From NCBI GenBank assembly GCA_041676625.1, contig JBAYRN010000002.1, forward strand, positions 1 to 64,000: DNA of 64,000 nucleotides, written 5' to 3'. Both the position numbers and the translations under genes were made by a program. The notes below the pieces were generated by a model. The model saw only the letters and a program-made list of their open reading frames with translations, was not told where the DNA came from and did not search any database. Within the stretch, counting starts at the first letter, position 1; every line of letters begins with the position of its first letter. Below, piece by piece: positions 26,756 through 35,094 of this stretch. Source of the DNA: JAEXNA01 sp041676625. GTDB lineage: Bacteria > Vulcanimicrobiota > Xenobia > Xenobiales > JADMJV01.

Positions 26756-28201
26756 CTAAGCGCGGAGGAGCAGTAGGTCACGATCGATCAAGGAGTTCAG
26801 GCCCCCCATTCGATCCGGTTCACAGTAAGGGTTGTGCCGATCTTCTTCCCAACGCTTGCCATCGTAGAGAAACTTGTAGGCGCGTTTTTCGCCGTCGGAG
26901 ATAGGGAGTTCCAGGACGTACTCCCATACCCCGTCGTCCCGTCTTTCCATGGGCGTGGTCTTCCAGTCGGTGAAGTCTCCGGCGACTTCGACCTTTTCGG
27001 CGTCCGGCTCGTAGACCCGAAAAACCAGGGCATTTTCCACTCGTTCGGTACCCAGGATCGTCTTGAGGACGGGGTGGTTCTCCTGCTCCACGATCTTAAA
27101 GGCGTCGGCGGCTCTCAAGATTCCTCGGCCTTGGCGCTCCCGGGAGGCACCGGGTAATCGCCGACTGGTTTGCAGTAGAATACGCCTGATATCCCTGGGG
27201 GTGAGTTCGGGCCTCAACTCCAGGAGTTGGGCGATGGTCCCGGCGACCATCGGTGCGGCTACCGAGGTTCCGTCGGCGTGCTCGTAATAGGTACCCACGA
27301 CTTTGTGACCGGCTGCTTGACCGAGGAGTTCGTTGCTTCGGTCATCAGGGGAGTTCTCGGAATAGCTCTCCGGCAATTGGGCGTTTTTCAGGGTCTCTTC
27401 ATCGAGGCATTCAGGATCAGCCATCAATCGACACAGAGCCGCCGCTCGTTTTTGCTGGGGAGTGCCGGGCAAGATGGGGGAGGCCACCAGCGCCGAGGGG
27501 GCGATGAGGTCCGGTTTCAGAACTCGGTCGGGGGTGAAGCCGTAGTCCGAGTGAAACATCTCGTCGCAGTGATCGAAGTAACCCCCCACGGTGATGGCTT
27601 CGGGGCTTTTGGCGGGACTGCCCACCGTTCCACCGCTGTTGCCGGCTGCCACCACCACGCAGATCCCGGAGTTCACGCACTTTCGAATCCAGTGGTCTAC
27701 CAGAGACCGCTCGCTTTTGCGGTTCTCCTCGCCCACTCCCAGGGAGATATTGACCACCCGGATATGGTACCGGTCCTTTTGCTCGATCACCCACTTCAGG
27801 GCCCTGGCAATCGCGTGGGGTCGAATGGAGAGCTTTTCTCCAGCTTTTAAGAGTAGGACTTTGGAGAGATAAGCTGGGCCACGATACAGCCCCTGGCCCA
27901 GAAATCCGTTTCCGGCGGCGATGACGGCGGTCATAGTACCGTGCCAATTTCCGGCGTCGGTACGCCCGTCCAGAGGCTCGTCGTCCACCGAGAAGTCGAA
28001 ATGCCCGAGCACCCTGCAGAGGGGAAACAGAAGATCCGGATGGGGATAAAATCCGGCGTCCACGATGGCGATGGAGACTCCTCTGCCGGCTGCCTTTCTC
28101 GGAGAATCCAGGCGAACCAGGGTGGGGCTTACCCAGTCGCGCACGTAAGTCCAGCGAGTGGGCTCGGAGATCAGCGGTCGGACGATGTCGGAGTAACTCA
28201 C
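26756..28201 (-). CDS. Subtilisin-like S8 protease with C-terminal CBM48/AMPK-like domain
   Basis: About 481 aa from GTG 28201; an ATG at 28306 would overlap the upstream gene. The S8 catalytic triad is intact: Asp in IAIVDAGFYPHPD, His in WHGTMTA, and Ser in DGTSVAAPM, with the oxyanion Asn in VAAGNSGG. From about residue 395 a separate domain follows: VFRVYEPDAEKVEVAGDF, DWKTTPM and YKFLYDGKRW, the pattern of AMPK/CBM48 glycogen-binding domains. There is no signal peptide from either start, so the protein may be cytoplasmic. The LolA-like gene lies just upstream on the same strand. Fusion of a protease to a glycogen-binding-like module is unusual; binding of glucan is inference. Confidence 0.85.
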   Translation of the reverse strand: MSYSDIVRPLISEPTRWTYVRDWVSPTLVRLDSPRKAAGRGVSIAIVDAGFYPHPDLLFPLCRVLGHFDFSVDDEPLDGRTDAGNWHGTMTAVIAAGNGFLGQGLYRGPAYLSKVLLLKAGEKLSIRPHAIARALKWVIEQKDRYHIRVVNISLGVGEENRKSERSLVDHWIRKCVNSGICVVVAAGNSGGTVGSPAKSPEAITVGGYFDHCDEMFHSDYGFTPDRVLKPDLIAPSALVASPILPGTPQQKRAAALCRLMADPECLDEETLKNAQLPESYSENSPDDRSNELLGQAAGHKVVGTYYEHADGTSVAAPMVAGTIAQLLELRPELTPRDIRRILLQTSRRLPGASRERQGRGILRAADAFKIVEQENHPVLKTILGTERVENALVFRVYEPDAEKVEVAGDFTDWKTTPMERRDDGVWEYVLELPISDGEKRAYKFLYDGKRWEEDRHNPYCEPDRMGGLNSLIDRDLLLLRA

Positions 28202-28229
28202 CTCTCTTGGTTCCCCGTTAACCGGGAGT

Positions 28230-28871
28230 TTAACCCTCGGGGAAAATGCTCTTGTCCAGGCCCTTGTTGTATTTTTGCTCGCTGAAAGCGATGCTCGCGG
28301 TCCCACTGAGGGAGTAGGAAGGTATCTTCACTTGGGCCTTCACTTTGTCCAGCACCGGCAAATCTGAAGTGGCCAGATAGTTGAAAGCGAGCGCTACCGA
28401 GCCGCCGTCTCGGTAGGACGTTTCCTGTCGGAACAGGCGCCCGGTGGAGGCATCGAAGGTGCAAAGCACGGACTGGGTGGAAGAGTCTGCTTTCTTCGAC
28501 AGATAGAGCAACTGGTAAATCTCTCCGGAAGCTTCCCGAAAGGGGCCCTTGACTTTAACCCTATAGCGCTTGGGATCGGGTAAGTCCCATTTGAAGAGGC
28601 TGGGTGCCTGATCGAAATAGCTTGGGGCGTCATCGAACTCGAGCTTGTGTTGGTCGGGCTTTAGATAGTAGTAGCGGCCGGCCAGGTTCTCCGAGTAGGG
28701 GAGAATACCGACCAGCAGCTTGAGGGACAGGGAGGCCTTGGCCTGAACATCCTCAAGCTCTGCCGATGCCCTCTGGTGGATCTTGAGGAGCTGCTCGACG
28801 GTGGGCGTCTGCGCCGGAGCCGGGGCCATGGTGAGACCGACCAGGAGGATAAGAAAAGTGATACGTTTCAT
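28230..28871 (-). CDS. LolA-like periplasmic protein
   Basis: 213 aa with a signal peptide (MKRITFLILLVGLTMAPAPAQ). The mature part begins with a helix (LLKIHQRASAELEDVQAKASLSL) and continues with alternating strands (GRYYYLKPDQHKLEFDD, YRVKVKGPF, TFDASTGRLFRQETSY), the pattern of the LolA/LppX-like fold that cups lipid chains. Classical LolA carries lipoproteins from the inner to the outer membrane. Sequence similarity visible to me is limited to the fold pattern, so the cargo is unknown. It precedes the subtilase gene on the same strand. Confidence 0.6.
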   Translation of the reverse strand: MKRITFLILLVGLTMAPAPAQTPTVEQLLKIHQRASAELEDVQAKASLSLKLLVGILPYSENLAGRYYYLKPDQHKLEFDDAPSYFDQAPSLFKWDLPDPKRYRVKVKGPFREASGEIYQLLYLSKKADSSTQSVLCTFDASTGRLFRQETSYRDGGSVALAFNYLATSDLPVLDKVKAQVKIPSYSLSGTASIAFSEQKYNKGLDKSIFPEG

Positions 28872-28928
28872 ACAAAATTCAACCCCACAAAAGTGACGGG
28901 GTTACGGTGACCCCAGATTCCTAGGAGA

Positions 28929-31040
28929 CTACTCCGACAAGTTCCTAGCACTCCATTCAAGGGCCCGGGCCACAACCCCCCCTACGCTCTCCCGGCAGGC
29001 ACCCGTCAGGGGCAGGTTCCGGAGCAACTTTCGTCCGTACCAGCGGTTGCAGGCCCGGGGATCGGTGAGCAGAAAAATACCGCTGTCTCGCTCCGTTCGG
29101 AGCAGCCTGCCGAATCCTTGCTTGAGCTTGAGCCCCACCAGGGGAATGCTCAGTTCTTGAAAGGCGTTGCCGCCCTCTCTCTCGATCTGTTCTGCCCGGG
29201 CCTTGAAGAGCACGTCGCTCGGAACCGGAAAGGGGAGTCGGGTCATGACCACGCAGGAAAGTCTTTCCCCGGGGATGTCCACCCCCTCCCAAAAGGTGTC
29301 GACTCCCAGGAGCACTCGGCGGCCCGGTTGAGCAAAGCGGTGCAGGAGTTGCCCGGCAGCGGCCTGTCCCTGGACCAGAAGTTCTACCTGGGCACTCATG
29401 AGAGGAGCGGTCAGTTGCCGGGCAAACTCTTCTACCCGCCGGTGGCTGGTGGTGAGAAGGAGCATCCTCCCCCCCAGGCCGCACGCCAACTCGGCGAGGG
29501 CCGGAGCCAGCGCGTCCACGTAGTCCGGAGCGTTCGGTTCGGGACCGCAATTGACCAGGCCGATAAACGCCTTTTCTTGGAAGTTGAAAGGAGAGGCAAA
29601 GGCGTACTCCCGGGTGGTTTCCCCAAGTCCGGTACGGCGCTTAAAAAAGTGAAACGATTCGTCGACTTGAAGACTGGCCGAGGTGACCACCACCGATTGG
29701 AACTCTTCAAAAAGCTCTTGCTGAAGCGCCTGGGCGTTGTCCACCGGGCGGGCCACCAGGGCGTTGGGGTCCGATTCCGCCTGGAAGACCCAATCCGGGG
29801 AGTCGCATCCACTCAAGAAGCTGAGGTCCTGGGCCAGTCGCCCTACGCTCTGGGCCAACCGGATCAGCTCGGGTGGAGGGCCCAGTTCGAAACGGTCTTC
29901 ATACTCTCGGGCCATAGAGGCGATGGAGTTGGATGTCTCCTCACAGGCCATACAGAGCTCGGCCAGAAGGTTGGCGGCGCGCTCGCCCATTTCGGAGTGC
30001 AGCAAGGGCTGCAAGGGCACCCTCCGGGTTTCGAAATGATGCCCCAGCAGGCCCAGCTCTTCCAGCAGCGTGCCGGACAGGAGTTCGAGGTCTTTGAGGC
30101 CGCCCAGTACCACCTGGTCGAACCTGGCGCTCCAGGGCATGAATTCGATCTCCGGTAGAGTCATGAGAAAGGTGAACCGGGTCGCGGCCAGCCACCCTTC
30201 GGCTCCACTCGACAGGGGCGCCGAAATGCAACTGTGGAGGCGCTCGGGGTCGAATCGGATGGCCAGCAACTCGGTGGCCACATCGTCCAGGCGATGGGCT
30301 TCATCAATGACCAGGACCTCTCCCGGTGGTAGCAGAGCCCGGCCTTCCCGGCGGAGCATCAGGTCGGTCAATAAAAAGGCGTGATTGGTCACGATCAGTT
30401 CGGCGGTCTCCAGTTCGCGCCGCTCGGCAAACAGGCCGCAACTGGAGAAGTAGGGGCAGTTTCTTTTTTGGCAGTCGTGGGGATCGGCCTTGACCTGGGA
30501 CCACTGGACGTTTGAAACCGAGGCCTGGTCCCGGGTGACTCGCCCGGCGCCGCGACTCAGGAGCCTGCGCAGTTCGGGGAGTTTGGGACCGACCACCCGC
30601 AAGGTGGGCTCGTCGGGAGTTTCCACCTTGCGAATGCAGAGGTAGTTGTTCCAACCTTTAGCGATCACCACTTTTTTGGGGGGCAACAAACCTTGTAGGG
30701 TTGGTAGATCCTTCTTGAGGAGCTGCTCCTGAAGCTGGACCGTCTTGGTGGCGATGATGGCGGGGCTGCCGGACGGGGAGTTTCGCAGTAGGAGAGGGAC
30801 CAGATAAGCCATGGATTTTCCGGTACCGGTTCCTGCTTCGATGGCTACCCGGCCGTTGCTTTGTATGGCCCGAGCCACGGCGCGAGCCATTTCTATCTGG
30901 GCCGGTCGCAGCTCCATGCCCGGTAAGGCGCCCAGGACCCGCTGAAAGAAATCCTGCACCTCGTCTTCGAGGGTTGTATCGGGTACGGAAGCCGGGGTCA
31001 CCTGGGGGTTGTTGCCTCTTTGCCGGACCAGACCCTGCAA
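28929..31040 (-). CDS. dinG: DinG/XPD-family ATP-dependent DNA helicase
   Basis: 703 aa counted from TTG 31040; GTG 31001, with AGAGG about 13 bp upstream, is an alternative start. SF2 motifs: Walker A AGTGTGKS at 69-76, DEAH at 246-249 and the C-terminal VDTFWEGVDIPGE and QGFGRLLRTERD motifs. Cysteines 135, 190, 195 and 201 (C-QKRN-C-PYFSS-C) are placed like the 4Fe-4S ligands of XPD/DinG. These helicases unwind 5'-3' and clear R-loops and G-quadruplexes. It starts just downstream of the pnp terminator hairpin. Confidence 0.9.
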   Translation of the reverse strand: MQGLVRQRGNNPQVTPASVPDTTLEDEVQDFFQRVLGALPGMELRPAQIEMARAVARAIQSNGRVAIEAGTGTGKSMAYLVPLLLRNSPSGSPAIIATKTVQLQEQLLKKDLPTLQGLLPPKKVVIAKGWNNYLCIRKVETPDEPTLRVVGPKLPELRRLLSRGAGRVTRDQASVSNVQWSQVKADPHDCQKRNCPYFSSCGLFAERRELETAELIVTNHAFLLTDLMLRREGRALLPPGEVLVIDEAHRLDDVATELLAIRFDPERLHSCISAPLSSGAEGWLAATRFTFLMTLPEIEFMPWSARFDQVVLGGLKDLELLSGTLLEELGLLGHHFETRRVPLQPLLHSEMGERAANLLAELCMACEETSNSIASMAREYEDRFELGPPPELIRLAQSVGRLAQDLSFLSGCDSPDWVFQAESDPNALVARPVDNAQALQQELFEEFQSVVVTSASLQVDESFHFFKRRTGLGETTREYAFASPFNFQEKAFIGLVNCGPEPNAPDYVDALAPALAELACGLGGRMLLLTTSHRRVEEFARQLTAPLMSAQVELLVQGQAAAGQLLHRFAQPGRRVLLGVDTFWEGVDIPGERLSCVVMTRLPFPVPSDVLFKARAEQIEREGGNAFQELSIPLVGLKLKQGFGRLLRTERDSGIFLLTDPRACNRWYGRKLLRNLPLTGACRESVGGVVARALEWSARNLSE

Positions 31041-31075
31041 AAGAAAAGAGCGCCGGCGTGACTCACCGGCGCTCT
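31041..31075 (-). terminator. Intrinsic terminator downstream of pnp
   Basis: A 10-bp GC-rich stem (31047-31056 with 31066-31075, CCGG core) is followed on the minus strand by TTTTCTT. It lies 11 bp after the pnp stop codon. Confidence 0.8.
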
Positions 31076-31086
31076 CTTCTTAGTTT

Positions 31087-33669
31087 TTAGTCGTCGTCCC
31101 GGGTTTCGGTTCGGGGACGGCGCTGCCTCAAGGCTCTTCTGCGAGGTTTGTCACCATCTTCAGAATCCGAAGAGCGCGAGGAGGTTCGGCGGCCTTTATC
31201 CGAACTCTTCGAATCCGAGCCCTCGCTTCGAGGTCGGCGCTGGCGCTGGTTTTGATCTCCGCGGTCCCCATTGTCGTCTCGTTCACGGGGTTTGTCCCGG
31301 TCAGCACGCTCGCGATCTCCACGATCCCGGTCGCGATCACCGTGGTCCCGACCTCGGTCGCGGTCCCGGCCGCCGCGATCCCGGTCACCTCGGTCGCGGT
31401 CACGACCGCCGCGGTCCCGGCCGCCTCGATCCCGGTCACCTCGGTCGCGATCACGACCGCCTCGGCCACCTCGCTCACCACGTTCTCCCGAGCCTTTTTT
31501 GGTCTCGGCTTCAGCCATCTCTTCTTCACTGAAGAGGCCCTTGCGGGTCAGATTGATTCGACCCATCGAGTCGATCTCTTCGACCTTGACTTCCACTTCA
31601 TCGCCAACGTTGATCACGTCCTCGATCTTTTCCACGTGGAAAGGCTTCACCTTAGAGATGTGGAGCAGTCCTTCTTTTCCGGGGAGTATCTCCACGAAAG
31701 CCCCGAAGTTCATCAGACGCATGACTTTACCGGTATACTGCTCACCGGCTTCTACGTCCTTGAGCTGATCTTCGACCATCTTGATGGCTCGGTCCACGGC
31801 GTCGGGTTTGACAGCCGCTATGAAGACCCGACCATCGTTCTCGATGTCGATCTTTACGCCGGTCTCGGCGATGATGCGGTTGATGTTCTTGCCGCCCGGT
31901 CCGATGATGTCCTTGATCTTCTCAGGGTCGATCATGATCGAGGTGATGCGGGGCGCGTGCTTGGAGAGGTGCTCCCGGGGAGCCGGGATGCAGTCTTCGA
32001 TCACGTCGATGATGGTCATCCTGGCGTCTTTGGCTTGTTGCAGCGCGGTACGCAGGATGTCGACGGTGATGCCCTTGAGTTTGATGTCCATCTGCAGTGC
32101 GGTCACCCCGTCGCGGGTACCGGTCACTTTGAAATCCATCTCACCCAGGTGGTCTTCCAGGCCTTGAATGTCGGTGAGTACGGCGTATTCGTCACCCCGG
32201 GCCACCAGGCCCATGGCGATTCCGCCGACCGGGGCTTTGATGGGAACCCCGGCGTCCATGAGCGAGAGGGTGCTACCGCAGGTCGAAGCCATAGAGGTTG
32301 AACCGTTGGATTCCAGACACTCACTGACCACTCGCAGGGTGTAAGGGAACTCCTCTTCGCTCGGGATCACGGGGGCGAGGGCTCGTTCGGCCAGAGCGCC
32401 GTGTCCGATCTCTCGACGTCCCGGTCCACGCATGAAGCGAGCTTCGCCAACCGAGAAGGGGGGGAAGTTGTAGTGGTGGATGTAGCGCCGAGACGTTTCC
32501 CCGATGATGTTGTCGAAGGTCTGCTCTTCGGCCAGGGTTCCCAGGGTCACGAGCGACAGGACCTGGGTCTGACCTCGGGTGAACAGCCCGGAGCCGTGGG
32601 TTCGAGGAATCATGCCCACTTTAGCATCCAGCTTACGGATTTCCGTGGTGGTTCGCCCGTCGATCCGGACTTTGTCGTCGATGATCATATTGACCATCGC
32701 GCTACCCTTCATCTCTTTGAGGACGTCATTAAAATCGGGGCTTTCGTCGTTGGCCAGGAGTTCGAGGATTTCGTCCTTTTCTTTAAATTTGAGTTTTTGC
32801 ACCAGGGCGATCATGGATTCGCGATTGATCTTGCTAAAAGCTTCCGAGCGCTCGGCCTTGTCGGCGATGCGAATGGCTTTGGCCACGTCTGCGGCCAGAT
32901 GCTCTTCCATGAGGGCTTTGAGTTTTTCGTTGGGCAAGAAGAGGAAGTATTCTTTCTTCTCTTTACCGACCTTTTCCACCATTTCGTCGATCATCTCGAT
33001 GATGTCGCGGATGGCGTCGTGGGCCTCTTCGAAGGCGTCGAGGAGAAGATCCTCGGAAACTTCCATGGCGCCGCATTCCACCATCATGATGCTGTCCCGG
33101 GTACCGGCCACGATCAGATCGAGTTGAGAGGTCTCCAGCTGCGACTCGGTGGGATTGATCAAAAACTCACCATCGACGTAGCCGACTCGAACTCCAGCCA
33201 CCGGACCCAGAAAGGGGCACTCCGAAAGGGAGAGAGCCGCGCCCGCTCCGGACAGAGCGATGACGTCGGGATTATTCTCTTCGTCTACCGACAGGGCCAT
33301 GCCCACCACGTGGACGTCGTTGCGGAACCCGTCTGGAAATAGGGGTCGGATAGGGCGGTCGATCAGCCGGCAGGTGAGGGTGACGCGCTCGGGGGGTCTG
33401 CCTTCTCGCTTGATCCACCCACCAGGGATTTTTCCGGCGGCGTACATCTTCTCGTCGTAATCCACGGTCAGGGGAAAAAAGCTTGCACCGGGCCGGGGCT
33501 CGGGATTGGTGGTGGCGGTCACCAGGACCACCGTTTCACCGTAGGTCAGCAGGACGGCGCCGCCCGCTTGTTTGGCGAGTTCACCGGTTTCCATGCGCAG
33601 GATCCGGCCACCGATTTCTTTCTCTACAACCACTTTCTCAGTTTTTTCAAGTGTCGCTGTTTTACTCAT
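31087..33669 (-). CDS. pnp: Polyribonucleotide nucleotidyltransferase with RDRG-rich tail
   Basis: 860 aa against a usual 700-ish. PNPase degrades RNA 3'-5' by phosphorolysis. Two RNase PH domains (for example GVPIKAPVGGIAMGL in the second), a KH domain (DIIGPGGKNINRII) and an S1 domain (GEQYTGKVMRLMNFGAFVEI) are in normal order. From about residue 723 the protein adds some 135 residues of GERGERGG and RDRDRG repeats, then a basic Ser/Arg end. Such tails often bind RNA or drive condensation, which is inference here. Downstream of rpsO, the classic rpsO-pnp order. Confidence 0.97.
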   Translation of the reverse strand: MSKTATLEKTEKVVVEKEIGGRILRMETGELAKQAGGAVLLTYGETVVLVTATTNPEPRPGASFFPLTVDYDEKMYAAGKIPGGWIKREGRPPERVTLTCRLIDRPIRPLFPDGFRNDVHVVGMALSVDEENNPDVIALSGAGAALSLSECPFLGPVAGVRVGYVDGEFLINPTESQLETSQLDLIVAGTRDSIMMVECGAMEVSEDLLLDAFEEAHDAIRDIIEMIDEMVEKVGKEKKEYFLFLPNEKLKALMEEHLAADVAKAIRIADKAERSEAFSKINRESMIALVQKLKFKEKDEILELLANDESPDFNDVLKEMKGSAMVNMIIDDKVRIDGRTTTEIRKLDAKVGMIPRTHGSGLFTRGQTQVLSLVTLGTLAEEQTFDNIIGETSRRYIHHYNFPPFSVGEARFMRGPGRREIGHGALAERALAPVIPSEEEFPYTLRVVSECLESNGSTSMASTCGSTLSLMDAGVPIKAPVGGIAMGLVARGDEYAVLTDIQGLEDHLGEMDFKVTGTRDGVTALQMDIKLKGITVDILRTALQQAKDARMTIIDVIEDCIPAPREHLSKHAPRITSIMIDPEKIKDIIGPGGKNINRIIAETGVKIDIENDGRVFIAAVKPDAVDRAIKMVEDQLKDVEAGEQYTGKVMRLMNFGAFVEILPGKEGLLHISKVKPFHVEKIEDVINVGDEVEVKVEEIDSMGRINLTRKGLFSEEEMAEAETKKGSGERGERGGRGGRDRDRGDRDRGGRDRGGRDRDRGDRDRGGRDRDRGRDHGDRDRDRGDRERADRDKPRERDDNGDRGDQNQRQRRPRSEGSDSKSSDKGRRTSSRSSDSEDGDKPRRRALRQRRPRTETRDDD

Positions 33670-33945
33670 TCTATTCTCTCTTACTATTAACTACAGGCGC
33701 ATCGGCCCGTGTGGACCCGGCTCTGGACCGTTGCTGGTGCAAAAGGCCGACGGATAACCGTATCTGAGGTTTCCTCGCCAGGTTCTGATACGCAACGATG
33801 AACAATCTGCCTTATCCAGGGTGCTTGTACGCCGTGCGTGGGGGCTTTTCTGGAAGCCCTAAATGAAAGGCACATCCTCGACCCTGCAAAACGCAGTGGT
33901 CGTCGATGTGCCTCAAGGGGAAGCCGTATGCTCTTCCCGTTTCAC
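33670..33945 (-). promoter_or_regulatory. rpsO-pnp intergenic leader with two hairpins
   Basis: A 276-bp non-coding gap. One hairpin pairs AGGCACATC (33864-33872) with GATGTGCCT (about 33905-33913), and the inner CTCGACC/GGTCGTC can extend it; a second pairs GGGCTT with AAGCCC around 33840-33857. In enterobacteria a processed stem-loop between rpsO and pnp is the site of PNPase autoregulation; a similar role here is inference. Confidence 0.5.
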
Positions 33946-34200
33946 TTACCGTCTGATTCCTAACTTCGCGATCAGATCTCGATAGCGTTTCAGATGGTTT
34001 TCTTTCAGGTACTTCAGGAGTCTTCGTCTCTTACCTACCATCATCAGAAGTCCCCGTCGGGAGTGGTGATCCTTGGCGTGCACTTTGAGGTGCTCGGTCA
34101 GATGGTTGATTCTTGAAGTCAAGATGGCGATCTGCACGTCGGCAGAGCCGGAGTCTTTGTCGTGAAGTCCGTGTTCTTCGATTACGGCACTTTTTTCCAT
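33946..34200 (-). CDS. rpsO: Ribosomal protein S15
   Basis: 84 aa, close to the usual 88-89. Recognised by SGSADVQIAILTSRI, HLKVHAKDHHSRRGLL and the basic KRRRLLKYL segment, which bind the central domain of 16S rRNA. ATG 34200 is preceded by GGAGGACC. The N-terminus is a little different from the common form. It precedes pnp on the same strand. Confidence 0.97.
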   Translation of the reverse strand: MEKSAVIEEHGLHDKDSGSADVQIAILTSRINHLTEHLKVHAKDHHSRRGLLMMVGKRRRLLKYLKENHLKRYRDLIAKLGIRR

Positions 34201-34254
34201 TATTTTGGTCCTCCGTTGGCAACCTCGAGTCTGTCTCGGTCGCCTTCAAGTGAT

Positions 34255-34309
34255 GGTTCTCGGCCGTCGTGAGGGGAGGAGGTCACCCCGACCCGCCCGC
34301 GCGAGAACC
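34255..34309 (-). promoter_or_regulatory. rpsO leader hairpin
   Basis: GGTTCTCG (34255-34262) and CGAGAACC (34302-34309) are exact complements 39 nt apart with a GC-rich interior, 54 bp upstream of the rpsO ATG. S15 represses its own mRNA through differing leader structures in several bacterial groups, so this is a candidate S15-binding leader. Confidence 0.4.
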
Positions 34310-34363
34310 GGCAAAGCTTACCACCTTTAAAGTGTGGTGTAAACCCGTTTTCCGAGGTTTGGC

Positions 34364-34389
34364 AAAGAAAAAGGCCCCTTTCGGGGCCT
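34364..34389 (-). terminator. Intrinsic terminator after pilO
   Basis: AGGCCCC-TTTC-GGGGCCT, a perfect 7-bp stem with a 4-nt loop, followed on the minus strand by TTTTTCTTT. It sits 18 bp past the pilO stop and separates the pil genes from rpsO-pnp. Confidence 0.9.
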
Positions 34390-34407
34390 CTCCAGAAGTG
34401 GAACGCT

Positions 34408-35070
34408 TTACTTGCTTCCGGTCCGCAGGTAGGCGGTGATCGGTATGGTCACGGTCAGTACCGGACTGCCGCCACCTTCTGAGCTGCCTGGAGATAGGGA
34501 GATCTGGTTAATGGTGACCAGACGATCCAGTTCCAGCGCTCCCAGTTCGTAGAGGAAGTCGACCAGGGTGGCGTAGCGACCGGTCATGGTCATGTCGAAG
34601 ACCCTGGTGGGGAATCCTTGCAAGGTTTCGGAGGATTCGGCCGCAGAAGCTTCGCTGCTTTCGCTTCCTTCCTCACCTTCGGACCCCGTGTTGACTTGCG
34701 TTCGTTTTTCACCTTTAGGCGAAATCTGGGTGATCTTGAAGTCGTAGTCTCCGGTGGCTTCTTGCTGTCCTACAACCATCCGCTCGATCTCGGCGATGTA
34801 GTTGGCAACGAACAGTTCAGGCTCTTCCTGGGTAAACTTGGACTGAACCAGGCTCAGGAGTTCTTTCTCCAGTGCCTCGGCTTCTTTCTCGTATTCCTCC
34901 AGTTTGGCGACGTCGGCTTCCAGGCGTTTCTTTTGCTCTTCTTTTTCCTGATACTGGCCTTGAAGTTCGACGATCTTCTTATTCTTCTCGGACCAGTCGA
35001 CCACGTAGAATCCAAGTCCCATCAGGGCGATGATGACCAGGGCTACGGCGATTTTCATTGGTGTATTCAT
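34408..35070 (-). CDS. pilO: PilO-type type IV pilus assembly protein
   Basis: 220 aa. A short cytoplasmic N-terminus, one membrane helix (about residues 6-25), a coiled coil (EKNKKIVELQGQYQEKEEQK...) and a ferredoxin-like C-terminal part (FPTRVFDMTMTGRYATLVDFLYELG) match PilO. With PilN it forms the inner-membrane alignment complex linking PilM to the secretin. It follows pilN by 24 bp and is closed by a terminator; no pilM, pilP or pilQ is adjacent. The LVDFLYELGALELDRLV pattern is the strongest evidence. An acidic Ser/Glu stretch near residue 140 is lineage-specific. Confidence 0.85.
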   Translation of the reverse strand: MNTPMKIAVALVIIALMGLGFYVVDWSEKNKKIVELQGQYQEKEEQKKRLEADVAKLEEYEKEAEALEKELLSLVQSKFTQEEPELFVANYIAEIERMVVGQQEATGDYDFKITQISPKGEKRTQVNTGSEGEEGSESSEASAAESSETLQGFPTRVFDMTMTGRYATLVDFLYELGALELDRLVTINQISLSPGSSEGGGSPVLTVTIPITAYLRTGSK

Positions 35071-35094
35071 AGTATTAGCTTTCCCTTCCTCGCC

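Noticed and set aside
29118..30158. Long plus-strand open frame opposite the helicase
   Set aside because: Antisense to conserved helicase motifs, with no start signal and no recognisable protein.
31300..31470. Regular repeats, considered as a CRISPR-like or satellite array
   Set aside because: They are short codon repeats inside the pnp tail, with no unique spacers.
31252..32301. Plus-strand open frame and its Arg/Ser/Pro repeats opposite pnp
   Set aside because: The repeats are the complement of the PNPase tail codons, and the frame covers KH and S1 sequence.
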